The position numbers and the translations under genes are program-made. Source: Botryobacter ruber (GTDB taxonomy: Bacteria > Bacteroidota > Bacteroidia > Cytophagales > Hymenobacteraceae). Taken from it: a DNA stretch of 64,000 nt. The stretch spans positions 62,001 to 126,000 of the forward strand of contig NZ_QCZK02000015.1 of NCBI RefSeq assembly GCF_003347595.2, read 5' to 3'. Position 1 is the first letter of the stretch. Each line of letters opens with the position of its first letter. A model generated the notes under the pieces. The model worked only from the letters and a program-made list of their open reading frames with translations, had not been told where the DNA came from and ran no database searches. Positions 16,758-27,200 of this stretch are shown here, one piece after another.

Positions 16758-18164
16758 TTAGGCAGGAATCGCCTCTTTCAGTTCGCTTACGACTTTGGTC
16801 ATGGTACTTTTTGCGTCGCCGAAGAGCATCAGGCAGTTCGGGTAACCGAACAGTTCGTTCTCGATACCGGCGTAACCGGCACTCATACCACGCTTACTTA
16901 CAATCACCGTACGGGCTTTATCAGCGTTCAGGATAGGCATACCGTAAATCGGGCTTCCTGGGTTTGTACGGGCGGCAGGGTTTACAACGTCGTTGGCGCC
17001 AATAATCAGGGCGATGTCGGTGTTGGCAAATTCGTCATTGATCTGGTCCATCTCGATCAGCTTGTCGTACGGGATGTTGGCTTCTGCCAGCAGCACGTTC
17101 ATGTGGCCCGGCATACGACCCGCTACCGGGTGTATAGCAAACTTCACAGAAGTACCGTTACGCTCCAGCACATCGGTCAGCTCGCGCACCACGTGCTGCG
17201 CCTGCGCAACCGCCATACCATAACCTGGAACGATAATCACAGAAGAGGCAGATTCGAACAGCATGGCGCTTTCTTCCACACCAACTTCTTTTACCACAAT
17301 CTCTTCGCCACCACCGGCAGCAGCACCGGCACCGCCTGTCTGGCCGAAGCCACCCAGCAATACGTTGGTAAGCGAACGGTTCATGGCTTTACACATGATC
17401 TGCGTCAGGATGATACCGGAAGCACCTACCAGGGCACCGGCAATAATCAGCACCTGGTTGTTGAGTACGAAACCGGTAGCACAGGCTGCAATACCAGAGT
17501 AAGAGTTCAGAAGTGAAATTACCACCGGCATATCGGCGCCACCAATCGGGATAACGGTCAGCACTCCCAGCAACAGGGCAATCAGAAGTACGCCTACCAT
17601 CCAGATCTCCATGTTAGGATCGATCACCACCAGCACCGACAAGGCCAGCACCGCCAGGAACAGGATTGCGTTGATAGCATGCTGTCCGCTAAAAACAATT
17701 GCTCTGCCGTTGATAAGGCCTTTCAGTTTACCAAAAGCCACAAGCGAGCCCGTCAGGGTAACAGAACCTATGATCACACTTATCACGATAGTTACACCCA
17801 CTACTACAGGCATGCTCATGCCTGCATCGTGCGCCATACGCCAGTATTCCGAAGCAGCTACCAGTACCGAGGCAGCACCACCGAAACCGTTGAAAATCGC
17901 CACCATTTCAGGCATAGAGGTCATTTCTACGCGGCGGGCAGCAATCGTACCAATGGCAGAACCAACCAGGATGGTCACAAAAATCTCCGTCAGGCTCAGT
18001 ACCTGGCTGTCGAGCAGGGTAACTACAATGGCAATGAACATCGCCACAGCCGAAAGGGTATTGCCTTTACGGGCCGTGGATGTTTTGCCCAGCATTTTGA
18101 TACCTACGATAAATAGCACAGAGGCTACCAGGTAGGCTATTCGTATTAATAAATCTTTCTCCAT
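16758..18164 (-). CDS. pntB: NAD(P) transhydrogenase subunit beta
   Basis: 468 residues. The N-terminal half holds about nine membrane helices that form part of the proton channel. The C-terminal domain (about residues 290-468) binds NADP(H), with VPGYGMAVAQAQH, HPVAGRMPGHMNVLLAEA, and GANDVVNPAARTNPGSPIYG as family hallmarks. The enzyme uses the proton gradient to drive NADH + NADP+ to NAD+ + NADPH at the inner membrane. It is the last gene of a three-gene operon, 5 bp after pntA2. Neighbouring PEP carboxylase is on the other strand. Confidence 0.97.
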   Translation of the reverse strand: MEKDLLIRIAYLVASVLFIVGIKMLGKTSTARKGNTLSAVAMFIAIVVTLLDSQVLSLTEIFVTILVGSAIGTIAARRVEMTSMPEMVAIFNGFGGAASVLVAASEYWRMAHDAGMSMPVVVGVTIVISVIIGSVTLTGSLVAFGKLKGLINGRAIVFSGQHAINAILFLAVLALSVLVVIDPNMEIWMVGVLLIALLLGVLTVIPIGGADMPVVISLLNSYSGIAACATGFVLNNQVLIIAGALVGASGIILTQIMCKAMNRSLTNVLLGGFGQTGGAGAAAGGGEEIVVKEVGVEESAMLFESASSVIIVPGYGMAVAQAQHVVRELTDVLERNGTSVKFAIHPVAGRMPGHMNVLLAEANIPYDKLIEMDQINDEFANTDIALIIGANDVVNPAARTNPGSPIYGMPILNADKARTVIVSKRGMSAGYAGIENELFGYPNCLMLFGDAKSTMTKVVSELKEAIPA

Positions 18165-18169
18165 CGATC

Positions 18170-18460
18170 TTATTTTTTCTTCTTTTTAAACATCTGCAGC
18201 ATCCTGTCCGTCACTACATAACCTCCTACCACGTTCAGGGTGGCCAGCAACAGGGCCGCAATTCCAAGTCCTTTACTCACCGACCAGGTATCCGGTCCGG
18301 CAGCCACGATCGCACCCACAATGGTAATACCGGAAATGGCATTGGAACCGGACATCAGGGGCGTGTGCAGGGTTGGCGGCACCTTGGAAATAAGTTCGAA
18401 TCCTACAAAACTGGCGAGCACCAGCACATAGAGAAGTACTATTAAAGTTTCTGCGTTCAT
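18170..18460 (-). CDS. pntA2: NAD(P) transhydrogenase subunit alpha part 2 (membrane segment)
   Basis: 96 residues with three or four membrane helices and the motif PPTLHTPLMSGSNAISGI, corresponding to the C-terminal membrane part of the E. coli alpha subunit. The split of alpha into two proteins is common outside enterobacteria. The frame is open further upstream, but the ATG at 18460 (MNAETLIVLLYVL) overlaps the pntA1 stop as ATGA, which indicates translational coupling and settles the start. The C-terminus is a Lys-rich stub (MFKKKKK). Confidence 0.93.
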   Translation of the reverse strand: MNAETLIVLLYVLVLASFVGFELISKVPPTLHTPLMSGSNAISGITIVGAIVAAGPDTWSVSKGLGIAALLLATLNVVGGYVVTDRMLQMFKKKKK

Positions 18461-19593
18461 ACTTTCTGAGTTTGTAATATATCTTTTGTAAACTGATGTA
18501 CCAGCGCTCCCTGGTGCGTGATAAGAGAACCTTTGGTAATCTCTTCTTCCATTTCCCACTTAAAGCCATCCTTGTTGGCCAGGTGCAGCAGCAGCGTGCT
18601 GATGTTCTTTGCGTAAAGCTCGCTGGCATTCACAGGTACCAGGGCAGGCAGGTTAACCTTACCTACAATGGTAACGCCATGCTCCACCACCGTTTTGTTG
18701 AACTGGCTGAGGGCGCAGTTACCACCAGATTCCACCGCCATATCCACGATCACAGAACCGGGCTTCATGCTCTTCACCATTTCTTCGGTTACCAGCATCG
18801 GCGCTTTTTTACCGATTACAAGGGCCGTGGTGATTACCAGGTCCGCCTCCGCAATGTGTTTGGAGATAAGCTCTTTCTGCTTTTGCAGGTATTCGGCAGA
18901 TACTTCCTTGGCATAACCACCCTCGGTTTTCACACCTTCGGCCTGCACTTCAAGGAAGCGGCCGCCAAGCGATTCTACCTGTTCTTTTGTTTCAGGGCGC
19001 ACGTCGGTTACCTCTACCACAGCACCCAAGCGTTTGGCCGTTGCCACAGCCTGTAAACCAGCCACACCGGCACCGAAAATCAGCACACGGGCAGGCGTAA
19101 TGGTACCGGCAGCCGTCATCATCAGCGGAAATATTTTACCCAGTGCATTAGCACCCATAATCACCGCTTTGTAGCCGCCCAGGTTCGCCTGCGAGCTCAG
19201 GGCATCCATTTTCTGTGCCCTGGAAATACGCGGAACGGCATCCATGGCAAAGGCAGAAATCTTCTTTTTCACGCAGATGTCCACTACCTCCGGTATGGTA
19301 TAGGCATAGAGGAAGGAAATAACCGCACTGCCATCCGGCAACAGCAATACCTCTTCCACGGTAGGAGCGTTTACCTTTAATAGTACAGCGGCATTCTCCA
19401 GCAGCGCAGCCTTGTCGGCAAAAATAACGCCGCCAACTTCTTCGTACGCTTTGTCGTAAAAGCCGGAAGCAACGCCTGCTCCACTTTCTATACCACATTT
19501 AAACCCGGCTTTTGTCAGCGACTTCACTACGTCGGGTGTTAGGGCTACCCGACTTTCGGGCACTCTGGTTTCTTTAAGTACTGCTATATTCAA
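18457..19593 (-). CDS. pntA1: NAD(P) transhydrogenase subunit alpha part 1 (NAD-binding)
   Basis: 378 residues in two Rossmann-type domains related to alanine dehydrogenase. The N-terminus reads IAVLKETRVPESRVALTPD, and the dinucleotide-binding segment VLIFGAGVAGLQAVATAKRLG falls near residues 170-190, followed by EVTDVRPETKEQVESLGG. This soluble subunit binds NAD(H) and passes hydride to the NADP(H) domain of PntB. It is the first gene of the operon and overlaps pntA2 by 4 bp. The promoter must lie in the long upstream region; I see no convincing -7 box. Confidence 0.96.
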   Translation of the reverse strand: MNIAVLKETRVPESRVALTPDVVKSLTKAGFKCGIESGAGVASGFYDKAYEEVGGVIFADKAALLENAAVLLKVNAPTVEEVLLLPDGSAVISFLYAYTIPEVVDICVKKKISAFAMDAVPRISRAQKMDALSSQANLGGYKAVIMGANALGKIFPLMMTAAGTITPARVLIFGAGVAGLQAVATAKRLGAVVEVTDVRPETKEQVESLGGRFLEVQAEGVKTEGGYAKEVSAEYLQKQKELISKHIAEADLVITTALVIGKKAPMLVTEEMVKSMKPGSVIVDMAVESGGNCALSQFNKTVVEHGVTIVGKVNLPALVPVNASELYAKNISTLLLHLANKDGFKWEMEEEITKGSLITHQGALVHQFTKDILQTQKV

Positions 19594-20676
19594 GGCTCAA
19601 AGTGTTAATAACTACCTAATAATATTACGTTGCATCTATATGTTTACCCGGCAAAAAAATCAGCAGCGCGGCCAAACATTCTCCGGTCAGTTTACCGGCA
19701 TTTTGCAGGAGAAGAAGTTGTTTTCATATAGTATTTAAAACCTGCCGGAACAGCTGCCAGAATTGTAAATTCTATGGATATTCCGGGAGTTGCCATATGT
19801 TATTCAATAGACTGGCAGCGAGTATTTTAGTTTAAATTTATCCAAACTCGGTTTCAACTACTCAAGTGGGCGATAAATATCCGCTTTTTTTTTCAACTTG
19901 CAAAGATCTGGAATAAAAAAATATAAAACTGTTAACGAAACAGGGATTAATTAATAAAACATTTGATTTTAAAATCCCCTTATTGCTTCAACACCATAAA
20001 CTTCAACTTCTGTTCCCTCCACTGCCTCCGAAGCAAGCAGGAGTAAGGACTTTTACCTGAAAATACAAAGGCAAATCTTGTGTTCCCGCAACAGGATCGA
20101 TTGCACACCTTTTAGTATGGCGGCATCGTAATTTAGCTGCCTGCTCTGATAGTAGTTCGTACCCTACCACATCTGCAGGTATTTTTTTCCTGAAATCAGC
20201 TTTTAAAATATTTTCTGCACCAGCCTCCACTCCCGCTGCACATCAGGCTGCATAAAAACATTCTCTGTTATTAAAGACAACAGCGGAAGACTACCCTTTG
20301 CAGGAGCTGATATTCAACAAATTACCCAGTAAAAGGCAGAACAAAAAATGATAAATATCAATTACAGTAATTTTCTTCCATCACTTCCTCCCTTTACGTT
20401 AGATGATCTACTTACCCGCCTCAGGAAAAAAGCACCAGATCGCCTTACCTCCCTCCTCCCCAGTTACTTAAACAGCCTCCTACCAACCCACACCTGAAAC
20501 GCCCTCTTATTTAGCTTGCTGGAACTGAATCTTTTATGTTTAAATTCTGATCCGCTATATTTACGCAATTCTATTCCTTAATATAAAAGGCAGCGGCTAA
20601 GCAGGGCGCTGCCAGACACAAGTATACAGGCGCAAAACACCGAAGCTATTTTTAAATTCTGACAACACACCAACAC
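19594..20676. other. 1.08-kb gene-free region between divergent pntA1 and SDR genes
   Basis: No open frame with family features on either strand. The sequence is AT-rich, with a run of nine T near 19887. A worn REP-like copy lies at 20213-20242. TATATTTA at 20556-20563 is one base from a -7 box and could serve the SDR gene. It may be decayed sequence or hold an RNA I cannot recognise. Confidence 0.5.
20213..20242 (-). repeat. REP-like dispersed repeat, degenerate copy 6
   Basis: Reverse orientation, partly eroded. CTGCACCAGCCTCCACTCCC keeps the CACCxGCCxCCAC core, and CGCTGC follows. Confidence 0.5.
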
Positions 20677-21492
20677 ATGGAAACCAGTTTTTCTTTAAAA
20701 GACAAAGTAATAGTAGTAACAGGCGGCACAGGCATACTGGGCGGAGCCTTCATCGAGGGCATCGTGGAAGCAGGTGGGGCCGTAGGCATCCTGGGCAGGA
20801 ACGAAGCCGTGGCGACCGAAAGAGCCGAAGCCATAAATAAAAGTGGCGGCAAGGCGGTGGCCTTGGTAGCTGACGTACTGCACGAAGAGCAACTGGAGCA
20901 GGCTAAACAGAAAATGCTGGATACCTTTGGCCGGATCGATGGTCTGGTAAATGGTGCGGGTGGCAACATGCCGGCTGGCGTGCTGGAACCGGAAGATGAT
21001 ATCTTCAGCATGAACCTGGCAGGCATGAAAAAAGTAATGGACATCAACCTGTGGGGCACCGTTGTTCCTACGCAGATATTCGGGGAAGCTATCGCGAAAA
21101 CCGGCAACGGAAGCATCGTGAACATTTCTTCCATGAACTCCAAGCGCGCCATTACCAAAGTGCTGGGCTACAACATGGGCAAAGCAGGCGTGGATTATTA
21201 CACCCAGTGGTTCGCGGTGGAACTGGCCAACCGCTACGGCGACCAGATCCGGATGAATTCCATTGCCCCGGGCTTTTTCCTGACCGAGCAGAACCGCGAC
21301 CTGCTTACTACCCCGGAAGGAGGCTATACCGATAGGGGCGGACTCGTGATCCGGCAGACACCTTTTAAGCGCTTCGGAAACCCCGACGAGCTGAAAGGAG
21401 CGCTGGTGTGGCTGCTCAGCGATGCCTCCAGGTTTGTGACCGGCGCCACCATTAACGTAGACGGCGGCTTTAGCGTGTTCGGCGGAGTGTAG
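20677..21492 (+). CDS. SDR-family oxidoreductase, probable D-mannonate (fructuronate) oxidoreductase
   Basis: 271 residues, a classical short-chain dehydrogenase. The cofactor motif TGGTGILGG is at residues 15-23, the NAG-type motif is present as NGAGG, and the active-site Ser lies in NISSMNS ahead of YNMGKAG (YxxxK). The C-terminus keeps NVDGGF. The sequence resembles SDRs annotated as D-mannonate oxidoreductase, which reduce fructuronate to mannonate with NADH. The next two genes are KDG kinase and KDPG aldolase, which fits hexuronate breakdown. A gluconate 5-dehydrogenase-like activity is the alternative. No uxuA or uxaC is in the window. Confidence 0.85.
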   Translation: METSFSLKDKVIVVTGGTGILGGAFIEGIVEAGGAVGILGRNEAVATERAEAINKSGGKAVALVADVLHEEQLEQAKQKMLDTFGRIDGLVNGAGGNMPAGVLEPEDDIFSMNLAGMKKVMDINLWGTVVPTQIFGEAIAKTGNGSIVNISSMNSKRAITKVLGYNMGKAGVDYYTQWFAVELANRYGDQIRMNSIAPGFFLTEQNRDLLTTPEGGYTDRGGLVIRQTPFKRFGNPDELKGALVWLLSDASRFVTGATINVDGGFSVFGGV

Positions 21493-21580
21493 CGGCAGTG
21501 GTGAGGGCAGCAGCAACGTATTTTGATTTGGAATCATGGCGAGCAATAAGCAAATTGCGCAAACGATTTCGCACACCAGG

Positions 21581-21613
21581 GGAGCAGCGGCTGTGGTGGC
21601 AGGTGCTGCAGTA
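21581..21613 (+). repeat. REP-like dispersed repeat, copy 7
   Basis: Forward copy beginning GGAGCAGCGGCTGTGGTGGC, between the SDR gene and kdgK. The tail reads GCTGCAG instead of GCAGCAG. Confidence 0.85.
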
Positions 21614-21730
21614 TAAAAACGGATAATTATTGTAAAAACAGCTTCAGGTTCTACGGTATTCTGCTTAACTTTCCTTTGAATTTAAGCGGACAAGTAAAGT
21701 CTGACGATACAAAATAAAAACATCATTAAC

Positions 21731-22753
21731 ATGAGTAATGGGAAAGTACTCCTTTTCGGAGAATTGCTGTGGCGCTTAGCTGCTGTCGACAACGATGCAT
21801 CTGCCAACGATAACCTGCTTCAAACCTTTCCGGGGGGAGCAGAGGCCAACGTAGCCGCTTCGCTTGGACTATGGAAAGTGCCGTGTTCTTACTTTACCTG
21901 CGTTCCGGACAACGAGCTGGCCAACCGGGCGCTGGACGTTTTGCAAAACAACGGCGTAGACACCAGCCGGGTACTCAAGCGCGGCGACCGCATGGGCTTG
22001 TACTTCCTGATGTCGGCCAACGGACTAAGCACCGGCCAGGTCGTGTACGACCGCAAATACTCTTCCTTCAGCCAGTTAACGACAGGCCAGATTGACTGGG
22101 ACAGCCTCCTGGAAGGCTATACCTGGTTCCACTGGAGCGCCCTCACCCCTGCCCTGAACCCGAACCTGGCAGCAGTATGTAAAGAAGCGCTGGAGGCAGC
22201 CCGCAAAAAAGGCCTGACCATTTCCATCGACCTGAACTACCGCAGCCGCCTCTGGGACTATGGCAAAACGCCGCTGGAAGTGATGCCGGAACTCGTACAG
22301 TACTGCGACGTGATCATGGGCAACATCTGGGCCGCCAACAAAATGCTGGGCACACCCATCGACGAATCGCTGGACCGAAACACCAGCGTGGAGAAGTACC
22401 TCGAGTATGCCGAGCTGTCGGCAAAGGCAGTGCAGGCAGCATTCCCGCAGTGCAGGCACGTGGCCTACACCTACCGCTTTATGGATAACCCGCGTCACAA
22501 CCTGTTCTACGGCACTTACTACGATGGCACAAAGCAATACCACTCCTCGGTTTACGAAACAAACGAGGTGGTAGACCGCATTGGCAGCGGCGATGCCTTT
22601 ATGGCCGGCTTGCTCTACAGCCTGTTCAATAACCTGCAAGGCCAGGACGTGATTGATTTTGCTACCGCAGCCGCTTTCCAGAAACTGTTTGTAGCCGGCG
22701 ACTTCGGCAAACATTCCGCCGGGCAGGTGAAGCAAAGCATCGTTCCGGCTTAA
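21731..22753 (+). CDS. kdgK: 2-dehydro-3-deoxygluconokinase (PfkB family sugar kinase)
   Basis: 340 residues. The N-terminal LLFGELLWRL replaces the usual GE-x-x-x-R motif, PGGAEANVAASLGLW is the first PfkB signature, and DRIGSGDAFMAGLLY carries the GAGD-like anion hole with its catalytic Asp (here GSGD). The protein phosphorylates 2-keto-3-deoxygluconate to KDPG. Eda starts 42 bp downstream, which supports the substrate. The gene is probably cotranscribed with eda, and perhaps with the SDR gene 238 bp upstream, although a REP-like repeat lies between them. Confidence 0.9.
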   Translation: MSNGKVLLFGELLWRLAAVDNDASANDNLLQTFPGGAEANVAASLGLWKVPCSYFTCVPDNELANRALDVLQNNGVDTSRVLKRGDRMGLYFLMSANGLSTGQVVYDRKYSSFSQLTTGQIDWDSLLEGYTWFHWSALTPALNPNLAAVCKEALEAARKKGLTISIDLNYRSRLWDYGKTPLEVMPELVQYCDVIMGNIWAANKMLGTPIDESLDRNTSVEKYLEYAELSAKAVQAAFPQCRHVAYTYRFMDNPRHNLFYGTYYDGTKQYHSSVYETNEVVDRIGSGDAFMAGLLYSLFNNLQGQDVIDFATAAAFQKLFVAGDFGKHSAGQVKQSIVPA

Positions 22754-22795
22754 TCCTTTATTCAACTTAGTTAGATTTTGATCAACAATACTAAT

Positions 22796-23461
22796 ATGGC
22801 AACTGATAAAAATAACGTACTGGAAAAGATCCAGGAATCTCCTGTAATTCCGGTGTATTACAATGCTGATCCGGAAACCTGCAAGGCTGTGCTCGATGCC
22901 TGCTATGCCGGCGGCCTGCGTGTATTCGAATTCGTTTACCGTGGCGACAAGGCGCTTGAAAATTTCAAGATCCTCAAGAAAGTAGCTTCCGAAAAATATC
23001 CTGACCTGAAACTGGGCATCGGCACCATTAAAGACAGCGAAAGTGCAGAAGCTTTCATCGCTGCCGGTGCAGACTTTATTGTGAGCCCGATTATGGATGC
23101 CGACGTGGCTAAAACCGTTCACCAGCACGACCTGCTCTGGATTCCCGGCTGCATGACGCCAACCGAAATCAACCAGGCCGAAAAAGCGGGTGCTTCCCTG
23201 GTAAAACTTTTCCCGGGCGATACGCTGGGTTCCGGCTTCCTGAAAGCGATCAAAGCGCTGTTCCCGAACCTGCTGTTCATGCCGACGGGCGGTGTGGCTC
23301 CTACCGAAGAAAGCATTGGCGAATGGTTTGGCGCCGGTGTAAAAGCTGTAGGCTTAGGCTCCAAGTTATTTGAAGCAGATAAAAACGCAGGCGCAGGCTT
23401 CGACTGGCTGACCTCACGCGCTGCCAACATCCTGGCTATCGCTAAAAAACATCAGAAATAG
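22796..23461 (+). CDS. eda: KDPG / 4-hydroxy-2-oxoglutarate aldolase
   Basis: 221 residues from the ATG at 22796 (MATDKNNVLEKIQ). An in-frame TTG at 22778 would add six residues but has no support. Class I aldolase motifs are present: IPVYYNAD, the catalytic Glu in LRVFEFVYRG, GIGTIKD, FIVSPIMD, and the Schiff-base Lys in ASLVKLFPGD. It cleaves KDPG to pyruvate and glyceraldehyde 3-phosphate, the last step of the pathway begun by the neighbouring genes. A terminator follows 38 bp after the stop. Confidence 0.95.
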   Translation: MATDKNNVLEKIQESPVIPVYYNADPETCKAVLDACYAGGLRVFEFVYRGDKALENFKILKKVASEKYPDLKLGIGTIKDSESAEAFIAAGADFIVSPIMDADVAKTVHQHDLLWIPGCMTPTEINQAEKAGASLVKLFPGDTLGSGFLKAIKALFPNLLFMPTGGVAPTEESIGEWFGAGVKAVGLGSKLFEADKNAGAGFDWLTSRAANILAIAKKHQK

Positions 23462-23499
23462 TAAACAGAACCTTAACAGCGCGCACATTGCCTGTTACC

Positions 23500-23545
23500 A
23501 AAGCCGGTACGTTTAGCTTAAAGCTGAATGTGCCGGCTTTTTTTT
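23500..23545 (+). terminator. Rho-independent terminator of the kdgK-eda unit
   Basis: AAAGCCGGTAC (23500-23510) pairs with GTGCCGGCTTT (23530-23540) with one mismatch, an inner AGCTT/AAGCT pairing is possible, and eight T follow. Confidence 0.88.
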
Positions 23546-23575
23546 GCAGTAACAGCCATACCGTGCCCGTTTTAA

Positions 23576-23607
23576 TTCACTGCAGCTGCCACCATAGCCG
23601 CTGCTCC
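23576..23607 (-). repeat. REP-like dispersed repeat, copy 8
   Basis: Reverse copy just after the eda terminator. CAGCTGCCACCATAGCCGCT and then GCTCC are kept. Confidence 0.8.
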
Positions 23608-23680
23608 TGCAATTGTTAAAAAGATGTAAACAACTGCTGGTGTTCACGTATGATACAGGCACAACCGCTTGCTTCGTACC

Positions 23681-24100
23681 ATGATCCTGTTTCAGAACAC
23701 CATTATAAAACTCGATTATAATCCGGCCACTGATATCCTGGAGGTGGAATACCCCAACCTGCACGTATTCCTGCTTCCCGAAATCAAGCACAGCATCACC
23801 ATCATGGCCGAATACATCCGGAATTACGATGTCAAAAGACTGATCCTGGACTCCAGCAAAACAACTGTCTCGGTGAGTGCAGAAGAAAGCAGGGATGTTG
23901 CCCTGTTTTTAGCTGAGGGGCTGATGAAGACGCGGCTGCAGAAAGTAGCACGGGTACAGTCGGTCAGTTCCTCTGTAGAAAGCACGGCCCGGGAAAACAT
24001 AAAGCAGATCAACCAAAACTTACAACTGACTTTCCAGCTGCGGAACTTTACTCACAAAGCCGATGCCGTCAAATGGCTGCAGGGCATCAACACGGAATAA
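23681..24100 (+). CDS. Conserved hypothetical protein, STAS/SpoIIAA-like fold suspected
   Basis: 139 residues, cytoplasmic, no signal or membrane segment. The order of short strands and helices (IIKLDYNPATDILEVEYP, then ITIMAEYIRNYDVKRLILDS) resembles the small STAS-like proteins common in Bacteroidota, but I see no diagnostic motif. The C-terminal half (about residues 95-139) is helical and charged. The ATG at 23681 is preferred over a TTG at 23669. It is followed after 172 bp by tamB on the same strand. Its function is unknown. Confidence 0.7.
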   Translation: MILFQNTIIKLDYNPATDILEVEYPNLHVFLLPEIKHSITIMAEYIRNYDVKRLILDSSKTTVSVSAEESRDVALFLAEGLMKTRLQKVARVQSVSSSVESTARENIKQINQNLQLTFQLRNFTHKADAVKWLQGINTE

Positions 24101-24272
24101 CAGGTGCGGTCCTCAGGGTAGAGGCTGGTTGCCACCTGAATTGTAGCCCTGTTGTAGAGCAGGCCCTATCCTTCTCAAAAAAAATCCGTAAAGCCTAGCG
24201 GAACCAAAATTTACCACTATCGCTTCTGCTTCACATATCGGACGGATTTTCCTGAAAACTATACTCTGGATA

Positions 24273-27200
24273 TTGGGGATAGTTGTGGGATTACTATTAC
24301 TCATCGTTATTGCCCTGCAGGTGCCGGGGGTACAGAATTTTGTAGCCCAGAAAACGGCAAACTACCTGGAAGACTCCTGGGGCACCCGCGTAGACATCGG
24401 CAGCTTTACTACTGATTGGCGTAATGCCGTGGTACTCAACAACGTATACATCGAAGACCAGCAGCAGGACACCCTCTGGTACAGCGAACGGCTGGGACTG
24501 GACATGAAGGTACTGTCGCTGCTGAAAGGAGAGCTGAACATTGGCAGGATAGACCTGCAGAATGCCACGGCCAAACTGCACATCCGCCCCGACAGCTCCG
24601 CCAACTACGATTTTATCCTGGATGCCTTTGCCACCGACACCACTGCCGCACAACCCGCCGATACCACCGCCGCTGCTATGAAAATTAACCTCGATGTAAT
24701 TAACATCGAAAATTTTTACCTCGACTACCGCGACGAAGCCGCCGGTAACCTGATACGGGGCCGCGTGGGGCAGCTTGTTACCACCATGGAGGAGCTGAAC
24801 CTGGAGGAGGAAATTTACCGCATCGACGAGGTCAACCTGAAAAACACCGGTATCCGGTTCGTCCAGACAAAGCTTCCGCCCGAAACAGAGCCGCAGCCTA
24901 TTACCATGCAGTTTGGCCTGAACCGCGTGGAGCTGGAAAACATTGATTTAAATTATGTAGGTGTTCCCTCCGACCAACGGATAGTACTCGATCTTGGCAA
25001 AGCCGAACTCACCGCCGACAACATCGATCTTCCGAACGCCCGCGTAGACCTTGGCCGCTTTGATCTGCACAATACGTCAGTGGTCTATGCCCAGGAAAAA
25101 TACGTTTCACCGGACTCCCTGACCGTTAACCCCGCCGAAGTAGTGGAAGAGCTGGACAAATCGGTGGAAAAGACGCAGGGGCAGCCAATAAAATGGGTGA
25201 TCGGCCTGGACAAAATTAATGTATCCGATGTACACTTCGCTTTCGACAACTACAACGTACCGGAACAAAAGCAGGGAATGGACTTCGACCATTTGCTCTT
25301 CAGGAACATTGAACTTGATGCCGATAACTTCCGGTACAGCATGAACCAGATGGGCATAGAACTGAACCAGCTGAAACTGACAGAACAAAGTGGTTTCGCG
25401 ATTCAGAATTTCAACGCCGACATCGAAATAGACTCCACCCGCGCCAGCCTCACAAACCTGGACCTGCGAACCAACAACAGCAAGCTTGGTCCCGAACTGG
25501 AGTTACGTTACCCGTCGTATACCGCACTGGCCGAAAACCCGGAGCAAATTGCCTTTGCGGTTAATTTGCAGGAGAACCGCCTCGCGATGGAAGATGTGCT
25601 GTATTTTGTCCCTGACCTGGCTAACGATCCTTCTTTCCGCAAAATAGCCGGTTCTACCCTGTACATTGAAGGACGCGCAGCAGGAGAAGCAGACAACTTC
25701 CGGATAGAGCGGCTGGAGGTAATCGGACTGCAGAACACACGCATCAACGTAAGCGGCAACGTACGCAACGCCACCAACCCGGACAATCTTTACCTCGACC
25801 TGCGCATCCGGCAGCTGAACACCACCCGCACCGATATCCTGGCACTGACGCCACCGGGAGTGCTGCCCCCCAATATCCGCATCCCGAGCACCATTAGCAT
25901 GACCGGCACCTACCAGGGCAGCCTGACCGCTTTTGATACCGACCTGGACATCCGCAGTTCCGTGGGTAACATTACGGCAAAAGTAGACATGGACCAGGGA
26001 CCGAAAGGCGCTGAACCGTTTAAGGCAACCGTCAACGTACAAAAGCTGAACATGCGGGAGCTGTTTACGGATTCGCTTGGCCTTGGTACCGTTACCATGC
26101 AGGCCACCGCCACCGGAACCGGCCTCACCCCGGAAACCATGCGGGCAAAGGTACAGGCGCAGGTGCAGGAACTGGGCTACAACAACTACACCTACAACAA
26201 CATCGATGTTAACGCCACCATCAACCAGAACCTGTATACCGTTAATGCAACTTCAGCAGACGAGAACATTGCCTTTACCCTGAACGGCGACTTTAACCTG
26301 CGCGACAGCCAGCAACCATCCTACACGTTTAACCTCGACCTGAAAGAAGCCAACCTGCAAACGCTAAACTTTTACCCCGAGCCGCTCAGCATACAGGGCA
26401 ACCTGCAGGGCCGCTTTACCGGCGCCGATGCCAGCACCCTGAGCGGCACCCTGAATGCGCAGGAACTGGTAATCAGCCATAACCAGAAGAGGTACCCTGT
26501 AGATTCGCTGTGGATGAATTTGAAACAGACAGGAGAAGTGGCAGAGGTGCAGTTGCGCTCCACTATTGCCGACGCCACCATGCAGTTTGAAAACACACTG
26601 GCTACGCTACCGACAGCCTTACAAAAACATTTCTCCAACTATTTTGACCTGCAGCCAGACCCGCCCTACCCTGCCAATGTAAACCTGGGCGATTTCAGGA
26701 TCAATGCAAATTTAAAAAACCCGGACCTGATCAGTTCTTTTGTACCGGGCCTCACGCAGCTTTCGGTAGCAGACACCATTGTGGCAGCCTACAACGGCGA
26801 CACGCAGCAGTTAACGGCCGATGTAAAAGTCAGCTCCCTTACCTACACCGGCTACACCCTCAAAAACCTGGACCTGCAGGTACGCGGAAACCGGGAACAG
26901 CTCGGATACAATGTGAACCTGCGGCAGCTTTCGTCCCCTTCGCTAAAGCTTGACAACGTTACCCTGACCGGCGCCGCCCGCGACAACGACCTGACCGTGC
27001 GACTGGCCGTAGGCGACTCTACAGCAGCAGAACAGTTTGTGCTGGGCGGTTTGCTCAACAGCATGGGCAGAGGCTACCGCTTTACTTTTAACCCGGACCA
27101 GCTGGTAATCAACAGTGATAAATGGACGGTTCCGCAGAACAACTACCTGCAGTTCGACACCAACCTGCTTTATGCCAACAACATCCGGATTGAACGCGGC

